In this document: positions 1 to 8,639 of the stretch, piece after piece
Numbering within the stretch: position 1 is the stretch's first letter
Layout: the number at the start of each line of letters is the position of its first letter
Source: Paenibacillus antri
GTDB lineage: Bacteria > Bacillota > Bacilli > Paenibacillales > YIM-B00363
Length of the DNA stretch: 64,000 nucleotides
Assembly (NCBI RefSeq): GCF_005765165.1
Contig: NZ_VCIW01000012.1
Coordinates: 1-64,000 of the forward strand
Direction: 5' to 3'
Translations under genes and position numbers: made by a program
Notes under the pieces: generated by a model
Databases searched by the model: none
Told to the model about the DNA's origin: nothing
The model's input: only the letters and a program-made list of their open reading frames with translations

Positions 1-75
1 AGTGACCTCCTCACGAATGATTTACGCTGTCTTTCAACAACGCATACGGATCATTCTAGCAGGAGGCGCTATGGA

Positions 76-163
76 GTGGCTTACTTCGTCCGGAAGGGTG
101 GCTCAAAAACGCCGGAGACGTGGCTCTCACTCACCGGAACGATGGCTCAATTCGCTCCGGATT
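76..163. repeat. Four 22-bp direct repeats resembling an IS21-family end
   Basis: Four imperfect copies start at 76, 98, 120 and 142, exactly 22 bp apart. Each begins GTGGCTC or a close variant and carries a CCGGA-type core near its end. Tandem terminal repeats of this period are typical of IS21-family element ends. No istA or istB gene is visible to the right, so either the element body lies left of the window or this is a solo relic. The repeats are seen directly; the family assignment is inference. Confidence 0.6.
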
Positions 164-250
164 ATTCAATGAGGCGCAAGTCCGTTTGGAAAGGCAAATC
201 AACGTAATGAAAGAAAACCGGAATTATGTACCCGTAGAGGAGGATGGACA

Positions 251-1069
251 ATGACAATTTTAGTAACGGGAGCAACGGGGAATGTCGGTCGTCATATCGT
301 CAACCAACTTCTCGAGGCTGGCCAGCATGTGCGCGCGCTCACGCGCAACCCGTCTAGTGCAAAGCTACCCGAAGGGGTGGAGGTAGTGTATGGCGACCTT
401 ACTGAGCCCAAGACTCTTGCGCCTGCGCTGAACGGCGTTACTGGTATACACTTGATCACCTTCAATAGTGACGGGTACACCCCTCTGCAAACCGGACCTG
501 AGATTGTTGAATTGGCTCGAAAGGCAGGGGTTCGGCGAGTCTCGGTGTTATGGAATGGCGAGAACGGACCCGTGGAGAGAGCCGTAGAAGCTAGTAGCCT
601 CGAATGGACCTTACTCCAGCCTGTCGAGTTTATGTCCAATGCGCTTGGGTGGGCAGAGTCTATTCGCATGGAAGGTATTGTGCGGGAGCCATATGGTAAC
701 TCGCCCAGCGCTATGATTCACGTTGCCGACATCGCTGACGTAGCGGTAGCCGCATTAATCGGTGAAGGTCACGCCGGAAAAACCTACACGCTGACTGGCC
801 CTGAAGTACTGACAGTGTTCGATAAGGTTCGGATTATCGGTGCAATGATCGGCAGGGATATCCAGTTTATCGAGCTCAGCGAAGATCAGGCACGCGAACG
901 TATGAGGGAGCAGGGGGCGCCAGAGGACGCCATCGATTTCGTCCTAGGATGGTATGCCAACCCTCCAAAATCTGCTTATACAGTGGCTCCGACCGTCGAG
1001 CAGGTCACTGGTCGCCCGGCGCGAACCTTCGCCCAATGGGTCTCTGAACACGTACATTATTATAAATAA
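251..1069 (+). CDS. NmrA/SDR-type NAD(P)-binding reductase
   Basis: A 272-residue protein with an N-terminal Rossmann motif TGATGNVG at residues 6-13, followed by the atypical SDR layout of the NmrA/QOR2 group: no YxxxK pair is obvious and the C-terminal substrate domain is short. Relatives are NAD(P)H-dependent quinone or flavonoid reductases and redox-sensing proteins; which applies here cannot be told. The start is supported by GAGGAGG about eight bases upstream. It stands alone, 180 bp before a membrane-protein gene, and follows IS21-like repeats, so it may have arrived by transfer. Family is confident, substrate unknown. Confidence 0.85.
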   Translation: MTILVTGATGNVGRHIVNQLLEAGQHVRALTRNPSSAKLPEGVEVVYGDLTEPKTLAPALNGVTGIHLITFNSDGYTPLQTGPEIVELARKAGVRRVSVLWNGENGPVERAVEASSLEWTLLQPVEFMSNALGWAESIRMEGIVREPYGNSPSAMIHVADIADVAVAALIGEGHAGKTYTLTGPEVLTVFDKVRIIGAMIGRDIQFIELSEDQARERMREQGAPEDAIDFVLGWYANPPKSAYTVAPTVEQVTGRPARTFAQWVSEHVHYYK

Positions 1070-1267
1070 CATAATTGGGGCGCACCGGTAGGGGAAGGAG
1101 CATAAATGACGGACTTTGATTGACGTTCGGGAAATCCATGAATATAAGAGCGGCCATAGGGAGGAAGCATTCGTTCAGCCCTTTGATAGCGCTGTAAGAA
1201 AGTTGTAAGCTCCTGCAGTTACCATAGGATCAACATAATATTCCATGAAATGGAGGAGTGTTGGTCT

Positions 1268-1717
1268 ATGGCGTACGGCATTTTGTTATTCATCCACATA
1301 CTCGGTGCGGTGATGGGCCTCGGGGCGGCGTTCGGGTTCCCGATCGTCGCGAAGAGCGCGAAGACCGTATCGCAAGCGAAGCACACGCTGGAGCTGCTGA
1401 GGAAGCTCGAAATTCTCCCGAAGGTTGGAAGCATAACGCTGCTCGTCACGGGCTTAATTCTGGGGATCATAGAGCCTTCCTTGTTCAGGACGGGATGGTA
1501 TATCGCTTCGATCGTGCTGTACGTCGCGGCCCAAGTCGTCGTTATCGGCTTCTTGCCGAAGAAGATGAAGGAACAAGCCGACATCCTCGCCAATCACGAG
1601 GGAGAAGTGCTGCCGAATGCATATCTTGCCGTCGGCAAGCAGGCGGGGCGGCTCGAAAGCATAACGCACGTGATCGCCTTCCTGCTCATCGGACTGATGT
1701 ATTTCAAGCCGTTCTAA
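1268..1717 (+). CDS. DUF2269-type integral membrane protein
   Basis: A 149-residue protein with four predicted hydrophobic helices, near residues 4-25, 50-70, 78-98 and 125-145, and the early motif HILGAVMGLG typical of the DUF2269/YcbM-like small membrane family. The start at 1268 is preferred over an in-frame ATG at 1250 because GGAGGAG lies at 1252-1258 with nine-base spacing. The function of the family is unknown. It is monocistronic as far as can be seen, with 327 bp of non-coding DNA downstream. Confidence 0.75.
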   Translation: MAYGILLFIHILGAVMGLGAAFGFPIVAKSAKTVSQAKHTLELLRKLEILPKVGSITLLVTGLILGIIEPSLFRTGWYIASIVLYVAAQVVVIGFLPKKMKEQADILANHEGEVLPNAYLAVGKQAGRLESITHVIAFLLIGLMYFKPF

Positions 1718-2044
1718 CCTGCGGACGAGCCGCGGACGAATCGGAAGGGAATGAACGACAACTAGTCACGTTATTGATGAACCGTCAGGGATATCCTCTG
1801 GCGGATTTTTGTTGCCTCGTTAGGATTGCCGTTTTTTTTCGCGGGAACATCCGAATTGGTCGTCTACGCGAAGGGAAGGAGCAGGGTTCGATTGCGTTAA
1901 CGGGTACGGGAACCTTGCGGATAAAGGAAAAAGATAGGTTCCTGAAAAAAACAATCCATTGTCTGGTAAAATGGAAGCGACGGGAAACCATCCCAGTACT
2001 AATGGTGACAGGGATTCGTAAACAATGGGGGGACGAAGGTGCGG
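1718..2044. other. Gene-less stretch upstream of the oligopeptidase
   Basis: About 327 bp with stop codons in all plausible frames and no convincing RBS-linked small gene. A small GGGAAACCATCCC dyad sits just before the pepF leader. A TAAAAT hexamer near 1966 could be a -10 but lacks a well-placed -35. I see no terminator with a clear T-run for the upstream gene. Confidence 0.5.
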
Positions 2045-3832
2045 ATGACGAGGGAGTCGGCTCCAGAGGAGCTGACGTGGAACCTGAAGGACTTGTTTGC
2101 GGATCAAGCGGCTTGGGAAGCGGCACGAGTCGAAATCGAGGGAATGCTGCCCCTGCTTGAAGCCTTTCGCGGGAAGTTAGGGGAAGGGGCGCGTACGGTT
2201 GCCGACTGTCTCCAAGCTCAGGAAACGCTGCACGTCAAGCTGGTGCGGGTTTCCACGTACGCAAGGCTTCAGCAGGCGCAGGACGGGACCAATCCGGAAT
2301 TTCAAGCGAATTCCGCGCGAATGGAGGATTTGATCTCCCGCGTGAATTCCGGGCTGGCTTTTATTCGCTCGGAGCTGCTGAGCATGCCGGACGGCTTGCT
2401 GGAGCGCTATCTAGATGAGGAGCCGGAGCTCGGCGCGTTTCGTAGAAGCTTACTGAACCTGCTTCGAACGAAGCCGTATGCGTTATCCCCGGACACCGAG
2501 GCGGCGCTGGCAGCGCTCGGCGAGGTTCTCGGCTCGCCCTATACGGTCTACCAGAGGAGCAAGCTGTCGGATATGACGTTCGCCCCGGTGAAGGACGGCG
2601 CCGGAGCGGAAAAGCCCGTATCGTTCGCCTTATTCGAGGCGGACTACGAGGAGTCGCCGGACCCCGTGCTTCGCCGGGCGGCATTCGAATCGTTCACGCA
2701 CACGCTTACGACCTACCGCCATACGATTGCGGCGGCTTACGCGACGGAAGTGAAGAAGCAGACGGTATTGTCCCGGCTGCGGGGGTATCCCTCGGTCACT
2801 CGTATGCTTCTGGAACCGCAGGAGGTCGAGCAGGAGATTTACGAGAACGTCATTCATATCATTCGAGTCGAGCTTGCTCCGGCGATGCGACGATTCGCCA
2901 AGCTGAAGGAGCGCGTCCTCGGGCTGGACCGAATCCGGTTTAGCGATTTGAAGGCTCCGCTTGATCCCGACTTCAGTCCCCCCGTCACCATAGAGGAAGC
3001 CGGCCGCCTGCTGAAGGAAGCCCTGGCTGTAATGGGCACGGAATATTCGGACATCATTCATGCGGCGCTTACGGAGCGGTGGGTCGATTATGCGGACAAT
3101 ATCGGCAAATCGACGGGGGCGTTCTGCTCTAGCCCTTACGGCGTGCATTCCTATGTGATGCTGACTTGGGCGAACACGATGCGAAGCGCCTTCTTCCTCG
3201 CGCATGAGCTGGGGCACGCGGGGCATTTGATGCTGGCGGCTCGGTCGCAGCGCTACGTCAATTTCCGGCCTTCGATGTTTTTCATCGAGGCCCCGTCGAC
3301 CTTGAACGAGCTGCTGCTGGCGCGCCACATCGTGAAGCAATCCGAGGAGCCGCGTCTGAAACGCTGGGTGCTGCTTCAGCTGATGAATACCTACTACCAT
3401 AACTTCGTAACCCACCTGCTGGAGGCGGATATGCAGCGCCGGGTATACGAGGCGGCCGAGTTCGGCACGCCGCTGACGGCGGCCAAGCTGACCGCTTTGA
3501 AGGAAGCGGTGCTGCGGGAGTTTTGGGGCGACGCCGTCGAGCTGGACGAGGGCGCGGGTTTGACCTGGATGCGGCAGCCTCATTACTATATGGGGCTGTA
3601 CCCGTATACGTATGCAGCGGGCCTGACGGTGTCTACGCAGGTTGCGGCGATGATTGAAGCGGAGGGCCAGACGGCCGTGGACCGCTGGCTGCGCGTCCTT
3701 AAGGCGGGAGGCACGCTCGACCCGCTGGAGCTGGCGCAGCTGGCCGGCGTCGACATGAGCAGTCCCGCGCCGATCCGGGCCGCGGTCGGGTACGTGAGCT
3801 CCATTGTGGAGGAGTTGGAGCGGATGTTTTGA
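2045..3832 (+). CDS. pepF: Oligoendopeptidase F-type M3 metallopeptidase
   Basis: A 595-residue M3-family zinc oligopeptidase expected to degrade short peptides in the cytoplasm. The N-terminal region is the helical PepF domain; the catalytic zinc motif AHELGHAGH places the two His and the Glu of HExxH at about residues 387-391. The full length matches the PepF family (about 600 residues) and no signal peptide is present. ATG 2045 is chosen for its spacing from GAAGG at 2035-2039; a GTG at 2039 in the same frame is the alternative. Its stop codon directly abuts the decayed Gfo/Idh sequence, suggesting that the deletion that created the pseudogene ended at pepF. Confidence 0.93.
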   Translation: MTRESAPEELTWNLKDLFADQAAWEAARVEIEGMLPLLEAFRGKLGEGARTVADCLQAQETLHVKLVRVSTYARLQQAQDGTNPEFQANSARMEDLISRVNSGLAFIRSELLSMPDGLLERYLDEEPELGAFRRSLLNLLRTKPYALSPDTEAALAALGEVLGSPYTVYQRSKLSDMTFAPVKDGAGAEKPVSFALFEADYEESPDPVLRRAAFESFTHTLTTYRHTIAAAYATEVKKQTVLSRLRGYPSVTRMLLEPQEVEQEIYENVIHIIRVELAPAMRRFAKLKERVLGLDRIRFSDLKAPLDPDFSPPVTIEEAGRLLKEALAVMGTEYSDIIHAALTERWVDYADNIGKSTGAFCSSPYGVHSYVMLTWANTMRSAFFLAHELGHAGHLMLAARSQRYVNFRPSMFFIEAPSTLNELLLARHIVKQSEEPRLKRWVLLQLMNTYYHNFVTHLLEADMQRRVYEAAEFGTPLTAAKLTALKEAVLREFWGDAVELDEGAGLTWMRQPHYYMGLYPYTYAAGLTVSTQVAAMIEAEGQTAVDRWLRVLKAGGTLDPLELAQLAGVDMSSPAPIRAAVGYVSSIVEELERMF

Positions 3833-4476
3833 AATCGGACCCGACCTTCGGAAGGGAGACGCGTCGCGAAATCGAAGCGCGATCCGAAGCGGAGAGATCG
3901 GGAAGCTGACATCCATCACCGCTTCGCTCTACCAAGAATGGCGAGAAGGGACCGCGAACTCTTGGCGCCAGGATCCGTCGCTCTCCGGGGGCGGTTTCCT
4001 CATGGATTCAGGCAGCCATATTATCGACGTACTGCTGTGGACTACAGGGCTTACTCCGGTCGAGGTGAAGACGCAGCTCCATCGGCAGGGCTCGCCGGTG
4101 GAGATCGACACGTTCAGCTCTATCCGTTTCGCCGAAGGCGCCGTGGCTGGTTTAAACCTCGTCGGGCATGCGCCATGTTGGCATGAAACCTATGTGTTCT
4201 GTGGTGAAGCGGGCGGGATTTTCTATGACAACGGAAAAATCACGCTTCGCAAAGCCGGCGAGGAGCCGATCGTGCCGAAGCTGCCGGAGCCTGCGACGAA
4301 TCAAGACAAAAGTTTTATCGATGCGATTCTTGGCCGCCACGAAGTGATGGTCCCCGGCGAATTCGCTCTCAAAGTCGGTGAAGCTTTCCGAAATGGTTTA
4401 CCAGGCTGCAGGGTATGTGCCGCACGGAATGCCTGTGACCGCCGAAGAACAAACAGCATCATCGGGATCACCGTAA
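3833..4476 (+). pseudogene. Truncated, frameshifted Gfo/Idh/MocA oxidoreductase
   Basis: Only the C-terminal half of a Gfo/Idh/MocA-family dehydrogenase remains; the NAD-binding Rossmann domain, about 120-150 residues, is missing. Recognisable parts are GEIGKLTSITASLYQEW, GGGFLMDSGSHIIDVLLW and FCGEAGGIFYDNGKI. Two reading-frame breaks are visible: one between about 3880 and 3895, and one at 4377-4378 where an extra G shifts the frame. Removing that G restores KLSEMVYQAAGYVPHGMPV and a TAA at 4474-4476, which is followed at once by a terminator. An ORF open to 4637 in the unshifted frame runs past this natural end and is an artefact of the shift. Confidence 0.85.
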
Positions 4477-4499
4477 CGCGCCAAGCCGGCGCGTTTTTT
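4477..4499 (+). terminator. Intrinsic terminator of the Gfo/Idh relic
   Basis: CGCGCC and GGCGCG arms with a five-base loop are followed by six T residues, directly after the restored stop codon at 4474-4476. The position supports 4476 as the ancestral gene end. Confidence 0.75.
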
Positions 4500-4501
4500 A
4501 T

Positions 4502-4738
4502 GAAATACAGCGGCAAAAGAAAACGGACATCGTCGATTTCGCAGCCGCTTTCCATAGAAAATACCCGAGGGTTTGGGAGAAGAACAAGCAGCGTTGGGAC
4601 AAGATTTTCCCAGAGGTTAAGACCAGCGTGGAAGTAGAGGCGCACATCATAAGACCCGGCAATGTTAGCGCCCCGGGCGGAATGCCGCGCGAAGATTATC
4701 GGCGTTGGATCTCCTTCACACGCCAGGCCCTAGACTAA
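4502..4738 (+). pseudogene. Unidentified coding-like gene fragment
   Basis: One frame from about 4502 to the TAA at 4736-4738 reads as protein with natural composition, including DIVDFAAAFHRKYPRVWEKN and SVEVEAHIIRPGNVSAPGG, but has no start codon or RBS and begins just after a terminator. It looks like the 3' end of a gene whose 5' part was lost, in the same decayed stretch as the Gfo/Idh relic. I do not recognise the family. The alternative, a chance open frame, is less likely given the residue composition. Confidence 0.45.
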
Positions 4739-4837
4739 TTCTTACAACGATATTCGAACCGTTCGCTGGACTCCTCGAACTTCGGAAGCGGTGAACCGGC
4801 AACCGGCCAAGGAAATGGCGTTCAGGGGAAACTAGCT

Positions 4838-5095
4838 TTACTTACTAGTCTTTTTCGAATTACTGCATTTATTTTGCGACATAGGATCGTCGACAACGCG
4901 AATGCTGGCAATTTGGTTCGTTTGATAAAGAATTTGAACGGGACCTGCGCAGCGATAACATTTCCACAGTGTTATCCAACGATTCCCTTGTACGACTTTT
5001 ACCTCTTGTACGTAGGAAGGGAACCCCTTATTTTGTCCCCGGATGCGTACGAACACATATTTGCCGACATATTTTTTTAAACTGCTCAGCGACAT
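4838..5095 (-). CDS. Small basic protein, unknown function
   Basis: An 85-residue protein with good start evidence: GGGGGTGG lies just upstream of the ATG. The central part (GKYVFVRIRGQNKGFPSYV, then WITLWKCYRCAGPVQILYQ) has alternating hydrophobic residues, suggesting a small beta-barrel of Sm or SH3 type, and a CYRC pair that might bind metal or form a disulphide. The tail is Lys/Ser/Asn-rich. I cannot name a family; the size and composition fit small spore-associated proteins, but that is inference. It lies downstream of and on the same strand as the AraC gene, 144 bp away. Confidence 0.65.
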   Translation of the reverse strand: MSLSSLKKYVGKYVFVRIRGQNKGFPSYVQEVKVVQGNRWITLWKCYRCAGPVQILYQTNQIASIRVVDDPMSQNKCSNSKKTSK

Positions 5096-5239
5096 GGTAC
5101 CACCCCCTTATCATAGTCTTATACTTTATATTCTCTCTATTTCTTCATTGCTTGGATTATAGTCTTGCCACAAAAAAACACCCCCCAAGTCAACGCTGCC
5201 GGCGTCGCTTAAAGGAGTGCATTGGTTTCGTGTATAAGG

Positions 5240-6118
5240 CTAAACTTTATAGGTTACCAGCGCTGAACAAAACTGGGATAGACTCGTACCCGTTTTTTTC
5301 TTAAACATTTTGCCGAACGTGTGGACGTCGGAGTATCCGACTTGGCTCGCGATCTCGCTGACGGACAGGCTTGTCTGCAACGCCAGCTCCCTCGCCTTCT
5401 GGATGCGCACCCAGGTCAAGTACTGCATCGGGGTAAGACCGAACTGCCGCTTGAATTGCACGATAATATAGTTGCGGCTTAGCCCGGCGATCTGTTCAAG
5501 GTCGCGGTGCTGGACATTCTCGGCGTAATGCTCGCGGATGTAATGTTGCACCAGCAGCAGTTTGGCCTTCGTTCGAGTCTCCACCGTGGAGCCGGTCCGC
5601 GTCTTCTTCAGCCCTGCCGCAGCCTCTCCGAGCGCTTCGAGCAATAGGCCTTGCGCTTGCAGCTGCGAGGAAAGATCCGGCTGCCGGTACAGGTGAACCA
5701 GCCGATTCAGTTTTTTCTCCAGCTCCGTGCCCGTATAGTTGCCGAGCAGGTGCTTCTCCCCGAACAGGTGATGAACCGGAAATTCATGCGCCCCGAAGTG
5801 GAATACAAGCGACAAACACACATACGGTTCTCCCTCCAAAGTTAGGATGGAATGAGGCTCGCCAGGGCGGTGGAACAGCAGATCGCCCTTAACGGTAGGA
5901 TACAAGCGACCGCCGATCGGGTAATCCGCTCTCCCTTCCACTACATATTGAAGGACGTATTGCCCCATCGTTCGGTTGCGAATCGCCCATCCCTTCGGTG
6001 CATGAAACAAATGGGCCAGTGTGATATGCGGCGGATAATGAAAGTTAGGCAGGTCCGAAATCGTTTCGCTCGGCGATGAACCGTCCGATGCCGATCGTTC
6101 CGTTTTCTCATCGATCAT
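5240..6118 (-). CDS. AraC-family transcriptional regulator
   Basis: A 292-residue regulator: an N-terminal cupin-like ligand domain (about residues 25-165, with HRPGEPHSI in the conserved second half) and two C-terminal AraC helix-turn-helix motifs (about 190-285, DLEQIAGLSRNYIIVQFKRQ and SEIASQVGYSDVHTFGKMFK). Start supported by AAGGAAGGGGG eight bases upstream. It is divergent from the PhyH dioxygenase gene across 137 bp, so it probably controls that gene. The ligand is not evident; sugars are common for this subgroup. Confidence 0.9.
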   Translation of the reverse strand: MIDEKTERSASDGSSPSETISDLPNFHYPPHITLAHLFHAPKGWAIRNRTMGQYVLQYVVEGRADYPIGGRLYPTVKGDLLFHRPGEPHSILTLEGEPYVCLSLVFHFGAHEFPVHHLFGEKHLLGNYTGTELEKKLNRLVHLYRQPDLSSQLQAQGLLLEALGEAAAGLKKTRTGSTVETRTKAKLLLVQHYIREHYAENVQHRDLEQIAGLSRNYIIVQFKRQFGLTPMQYLTWVRIQKARELALQTSLSVSEIASQVGYSDVHTFGKMFKKKTGTSLSQFCSALVTYKV

Positions 6119-6255
6119 AGTTATGGCCCCCTTCCTTCCTTATCGTAAAGGAAAGTGATTTCGGCAACAAGAATCGATGTTCGGACCAAATACGGCGGAC
6201 GTCATTTTCGATAAAATGGTTCTCGAAACCATTGGCGAAAAGAGGAGACGATTCG

Positions 6256-7179
6256 ATGAGCGAGCCGCAGATCGATATGCTGTATGCCGACGCACGTACG
6301 CAACGCTGCATTACAGAGGAGCAAGCCCGGTTTTTTCTGGATAACGGGTTTCTCGTCGTCAAAGGGGTTCTTCGCGGAGAAGAGCTTCAAACCATCCAAG
6401 ACGAGATGGAGAAGCAAGTGGCCAAAGGCGCCGCGGGCGTCCAAGACGACCCGGACTACATGTACGGCAAAGGCGGCAAGACCGGCCGCAGCGTCCTGCG
6501 CCGCATCGAGTACGTCATTGACAAAAGCGATCCGATGAAGGCGCTCCTCGGTCACCCATTTATTCTGCGTTCGGTCGAGAAACTGCAGGGGCGTAATTTC
6601 ATTCCGACTTGGGATTCCATGGTTCTCAAAATGCCGGACGAAGGCATCGTGGTCCCGTGGCACCGCGACGCGGAAGTTCCGGCCGACTGCACGGATCCCC
6701 GTCCGATTTTTAACGTAGACTTTTACTTGGATTCGGCGGACCTCGCGACCTGCCTATGGGTCATCCCCGGCAGCAATAAGTGGTCGCGGGAGGAGTGCAA
6801 AGTTCGGATCAACCGGGATGGCCCCGATGGCTTCAGCACGGAAGACGCGATTCCGGTTCCGCTGGAGGCGGGCGACGCCATTTTCCACGACATCAAGGTG
6901 CTGCACGGTTCCCCTGCAGGAGACGGCAATCCGTTGCGCCGTACGGTCTATTACGAGTTCCGCCCCGGCGAGATCGAATCGAATTACGGACCGCACACGC
7001 GAGAGTACCTCGGACTGAAGCAGCAGGTGCTGCTCGAGTGCTTGGACCGCCGGGCCGCTGCCTCTTATGCTCAAGGCGAGGAGCCGTACGTCTATCATCC
7101 GGACGGGGAATTCGCCCTCGGCGAGCGGATGGAGCTGGTTACGTTCCGGTATCCGCATCAACAGTATTGGCGCAGCTAG
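6256..7179 (+). CDS. Phytanoyl-CoA dioxygenase (PhyH) family protein
   Basis: A 307-residue Fe(II)/2-oxoglutarate dioxygenase-like protein. The metal ligands are visible: His136 and Asp138 in PWHRDAEVP, and His217 in KVLHGSP; Arg228/Arg229 (PLRRTVYYEF) fits the 2-oxoglutarate carboxylate contact. Start 6256 is chosen because GAGGAG lies nine bases upstream; the ATG at 6232 has no ribosome site. Substrate unknown; bacterial PhyH proteins hydroxylate amino acids, ectoine and many small metabolites. Divergent from an AraC regulator, its likely controller. Confidence 0.88.
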   Translation: MSEPQIDMLYADARTQRCITEEQARFFLDNGFLVVKGVLRGEELQTIQDEMEKQVAKGAAGVQDDPDYMYGKGGKTGRSVLRRIEYVIDKSDPMKALLGHPFILRSVEKLQGRNFIPTWDSMVLKMPDEGIVVPWHRDAEVPADCTDPRPIFNVDFYLDSADLATCLWVIPGSNKWSREECKVRINRDGPDGFSTEDAIPVPLEAGDAIFHDIKVLHGSPAGDGNPLRRTVYYEFRPGEIESNYGPHTREYLGLKQQVLLECLDRRAAASYAQGEEPYVYHPDGEFALGERMELVTFRYPHQQYWRS

Positions 7180-7195
7180 CCCAAAGACTCCTATT

Positions 7196-7256
7196 AGACG
7201 ATCTTAAGCCACCCTCCGGCGACAATTCGGATAAGCGGCTCGAGATCGTCTTTTTT
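7196..7256 (+). terminator. Intrinsic terminator after the PhyH gene
   Basis: Perfect nine-base arms AGACGATCT (7196-7204) and AGATCGTCT (7243-7251), with inner AAGCC/GGCT pairing, are followed by a T-run. Confidence 0.75.
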
Positions 7257-7268
7257 ACTTCATATCAA

Positions 7269-7798
7269 CTAATCATCCCATCTGGAATGAAGAACGCTGT
7301 GGCAAAAGTTGGGCCGTTTATAACCCGGAAGAAGCATCTCGCACACGTCGGCGTTTATCGTGCCGTATGTCGTTTCCGGTTTGTGTTTGAAGCCCTCCAA
7401 GAAAGCATGCAGTATCTTGTGCTTGAAGCTGTCCCGAGGAAACGCCTTGACGACTTGCTCGCGCGCTTCTGCGGAGATGAGGTCGAAGTTTTTTCCCACC
7501 ACATCATAACCTACGCCAAAATTCATAAGCGCCGCTTCGGCTTCCTTATATTCGACGATTCCTATTGTCGTATGAAGAGCTACAGCATCCCATACCAGCC
7601 GAATATACTCTTCCGGAACGCCGCGACTTGTAAGAAAATCGCGGGCGGCATTAGCGCCATCGACCTCAAAGCGTTTGTCATCGCTTCGGAAAGCAGGGGG
7701 AAGTCCAATATCATTCGAGTGGTTCCACATTAGATCGTCGCCATGCTCGCGCAACAACTCAGCCGCTTCAACGGCTAATTTACTATCGGGAAATCTCG
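7269..7798 (-). pseudogene. HD-domain hydrolase relic with internal deletion
   Basis: The sequence matches the HD-domain family related to cyanamide hydratase (phosphohydrolase fold), but is broken twice. The N terminus (ARFPDSKLAVEAAELLREHG) is read from within the end of azoR with no ATG, GTG or well-placed start and a TAG just upstream. Between NHSN and DIGLPPAFR about 29-30 residues expected in this family are absent, in frame, removing the stretch that carries the His of the HD metal pair. The C-terminal half is intact through the stop. The remaining frame begins only at TTG codons near 7757. It is therefore most likely non-functional. Confidence 0.8.
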
Positions 7799-8448
7799 CT
7801 TCCTTGATCGACTTTGTTCGCTAGACGCGCTGCCGCTTCTTCGGCTTCTTTTTTTGCTTTATTCAGCACATCCTTTTTGTCTAGCAAGTTCGTACCTTGA
7901 GCGCGGATAATCTGGTAATCCTCGACGCCGAGGAAGTGAAACATCGACTTCAGGTACTTGTGCGAGAATTCGTTTTCTGTGTACCAGTCGTTATTCGTAT
8001 AGATGCCGCCGCTTCCTTGAATCACGAGTAAACTCCGACCGTCAGTCAATAAACCTACGCCACCGTTTTCCGTATATTTGAAAGTCTCTCGGGCGATCAT
8101 GATGTTATCCATGTAATCTTTCAGTCGGGAAGGGATGTTGAAGTTGTGAAGCGGCATAATAATTACATATTTTTTCGCGCTTTTGAATTGCTGCAAAATT
8201 TCATTCATCCTGCCGGTCACACGCGTTTCTTCGTCCGTCAACGCTTCGCCGGAGGCGAATTTACCCCAAGCACTTAAAACCGTACTGTTTACTTCCGGGA
8301 TTTCTTCGCGATAAAGATCGATTCGCTCGATCGAGTCGTTGGAATTCAACTTGCGGTAGTTTTCAATAAAGCGATTACCGACTTCAAGGCTAACGGAAGA
8401 AGGGGAATCCACAGCGGCATGTGCATTGATTACAAGTAGTTTTCCCAT
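7783..8448 (-). CDS. azoR: FMN-dependent NADH-azoreductase
   Basis: A 221-residue flavodoxin-fold reductase that reduces azo bonds and quinones in two-electron steps. The family signature PLHNFNIPSRLK falls at residues 99-110 and the flavin-site loop GSGGIY at 145-150. RBS TAGGGGTG precedes the ATG. It is divergent from an Rrf2-type regulator. The C-terminal dozen residues (ANKVDQGSEISR) are read through sequence that, one frame over, encodes the start of the HD-family relic, so the natural stop of azoR has probably been lost in the same deletion and the tail is acquired. The catalytic core is complete, so function is likely kept. Confidence 0.9.
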   Translation of the reverse strand: MGKLLVINAHAAVDSPSSVSLEVGNRFIENYRKLNSNDSIERIDLYREEIPEVNSTVLSAWGKFASGEALTDEETRVTGRMNEILQQFKSAKKYVIIMPLHNFNIPSRLKDYMDNIMIARETFKYTENGGVGLLTDGRSLLVIQGSGGIYTNNDWYTENEFSHKYLKSMFHFLGVEDYQIIRAQGTNLLDKKDVLNKAKKEAEEAAARLANKVDQGSEISR

Positions 8449-8639
8449 TTTTACACCCCTAAATATATTGTTGTATAATTGACGACAGATGGAATCGTCG
8501 ATCCAATGTGGCTTTAATATACAGCTTCATATGGGCATAGTCAAATCCATTTTTATGGTGCGGGCAATGGTTGACAATTGGCGCGGTTACCATTAGATTA
8601 AAACTATTTACCCATGCGAAAATAATGGAAGGTGTTATT

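Noticed and set aside
1966-1971. TAAAAT as a -10 for pepF
   Set aside because: No -35 at a workable distance could be found, so the promoter is not claimed.
1258-2160. 300-codon frame overlapping the DUF2269 gene
   Set aside because: It is out of frame with the membrane protein, rich in Arg/Gly/Glu as expected for a shadow, and crosses the pepF start.
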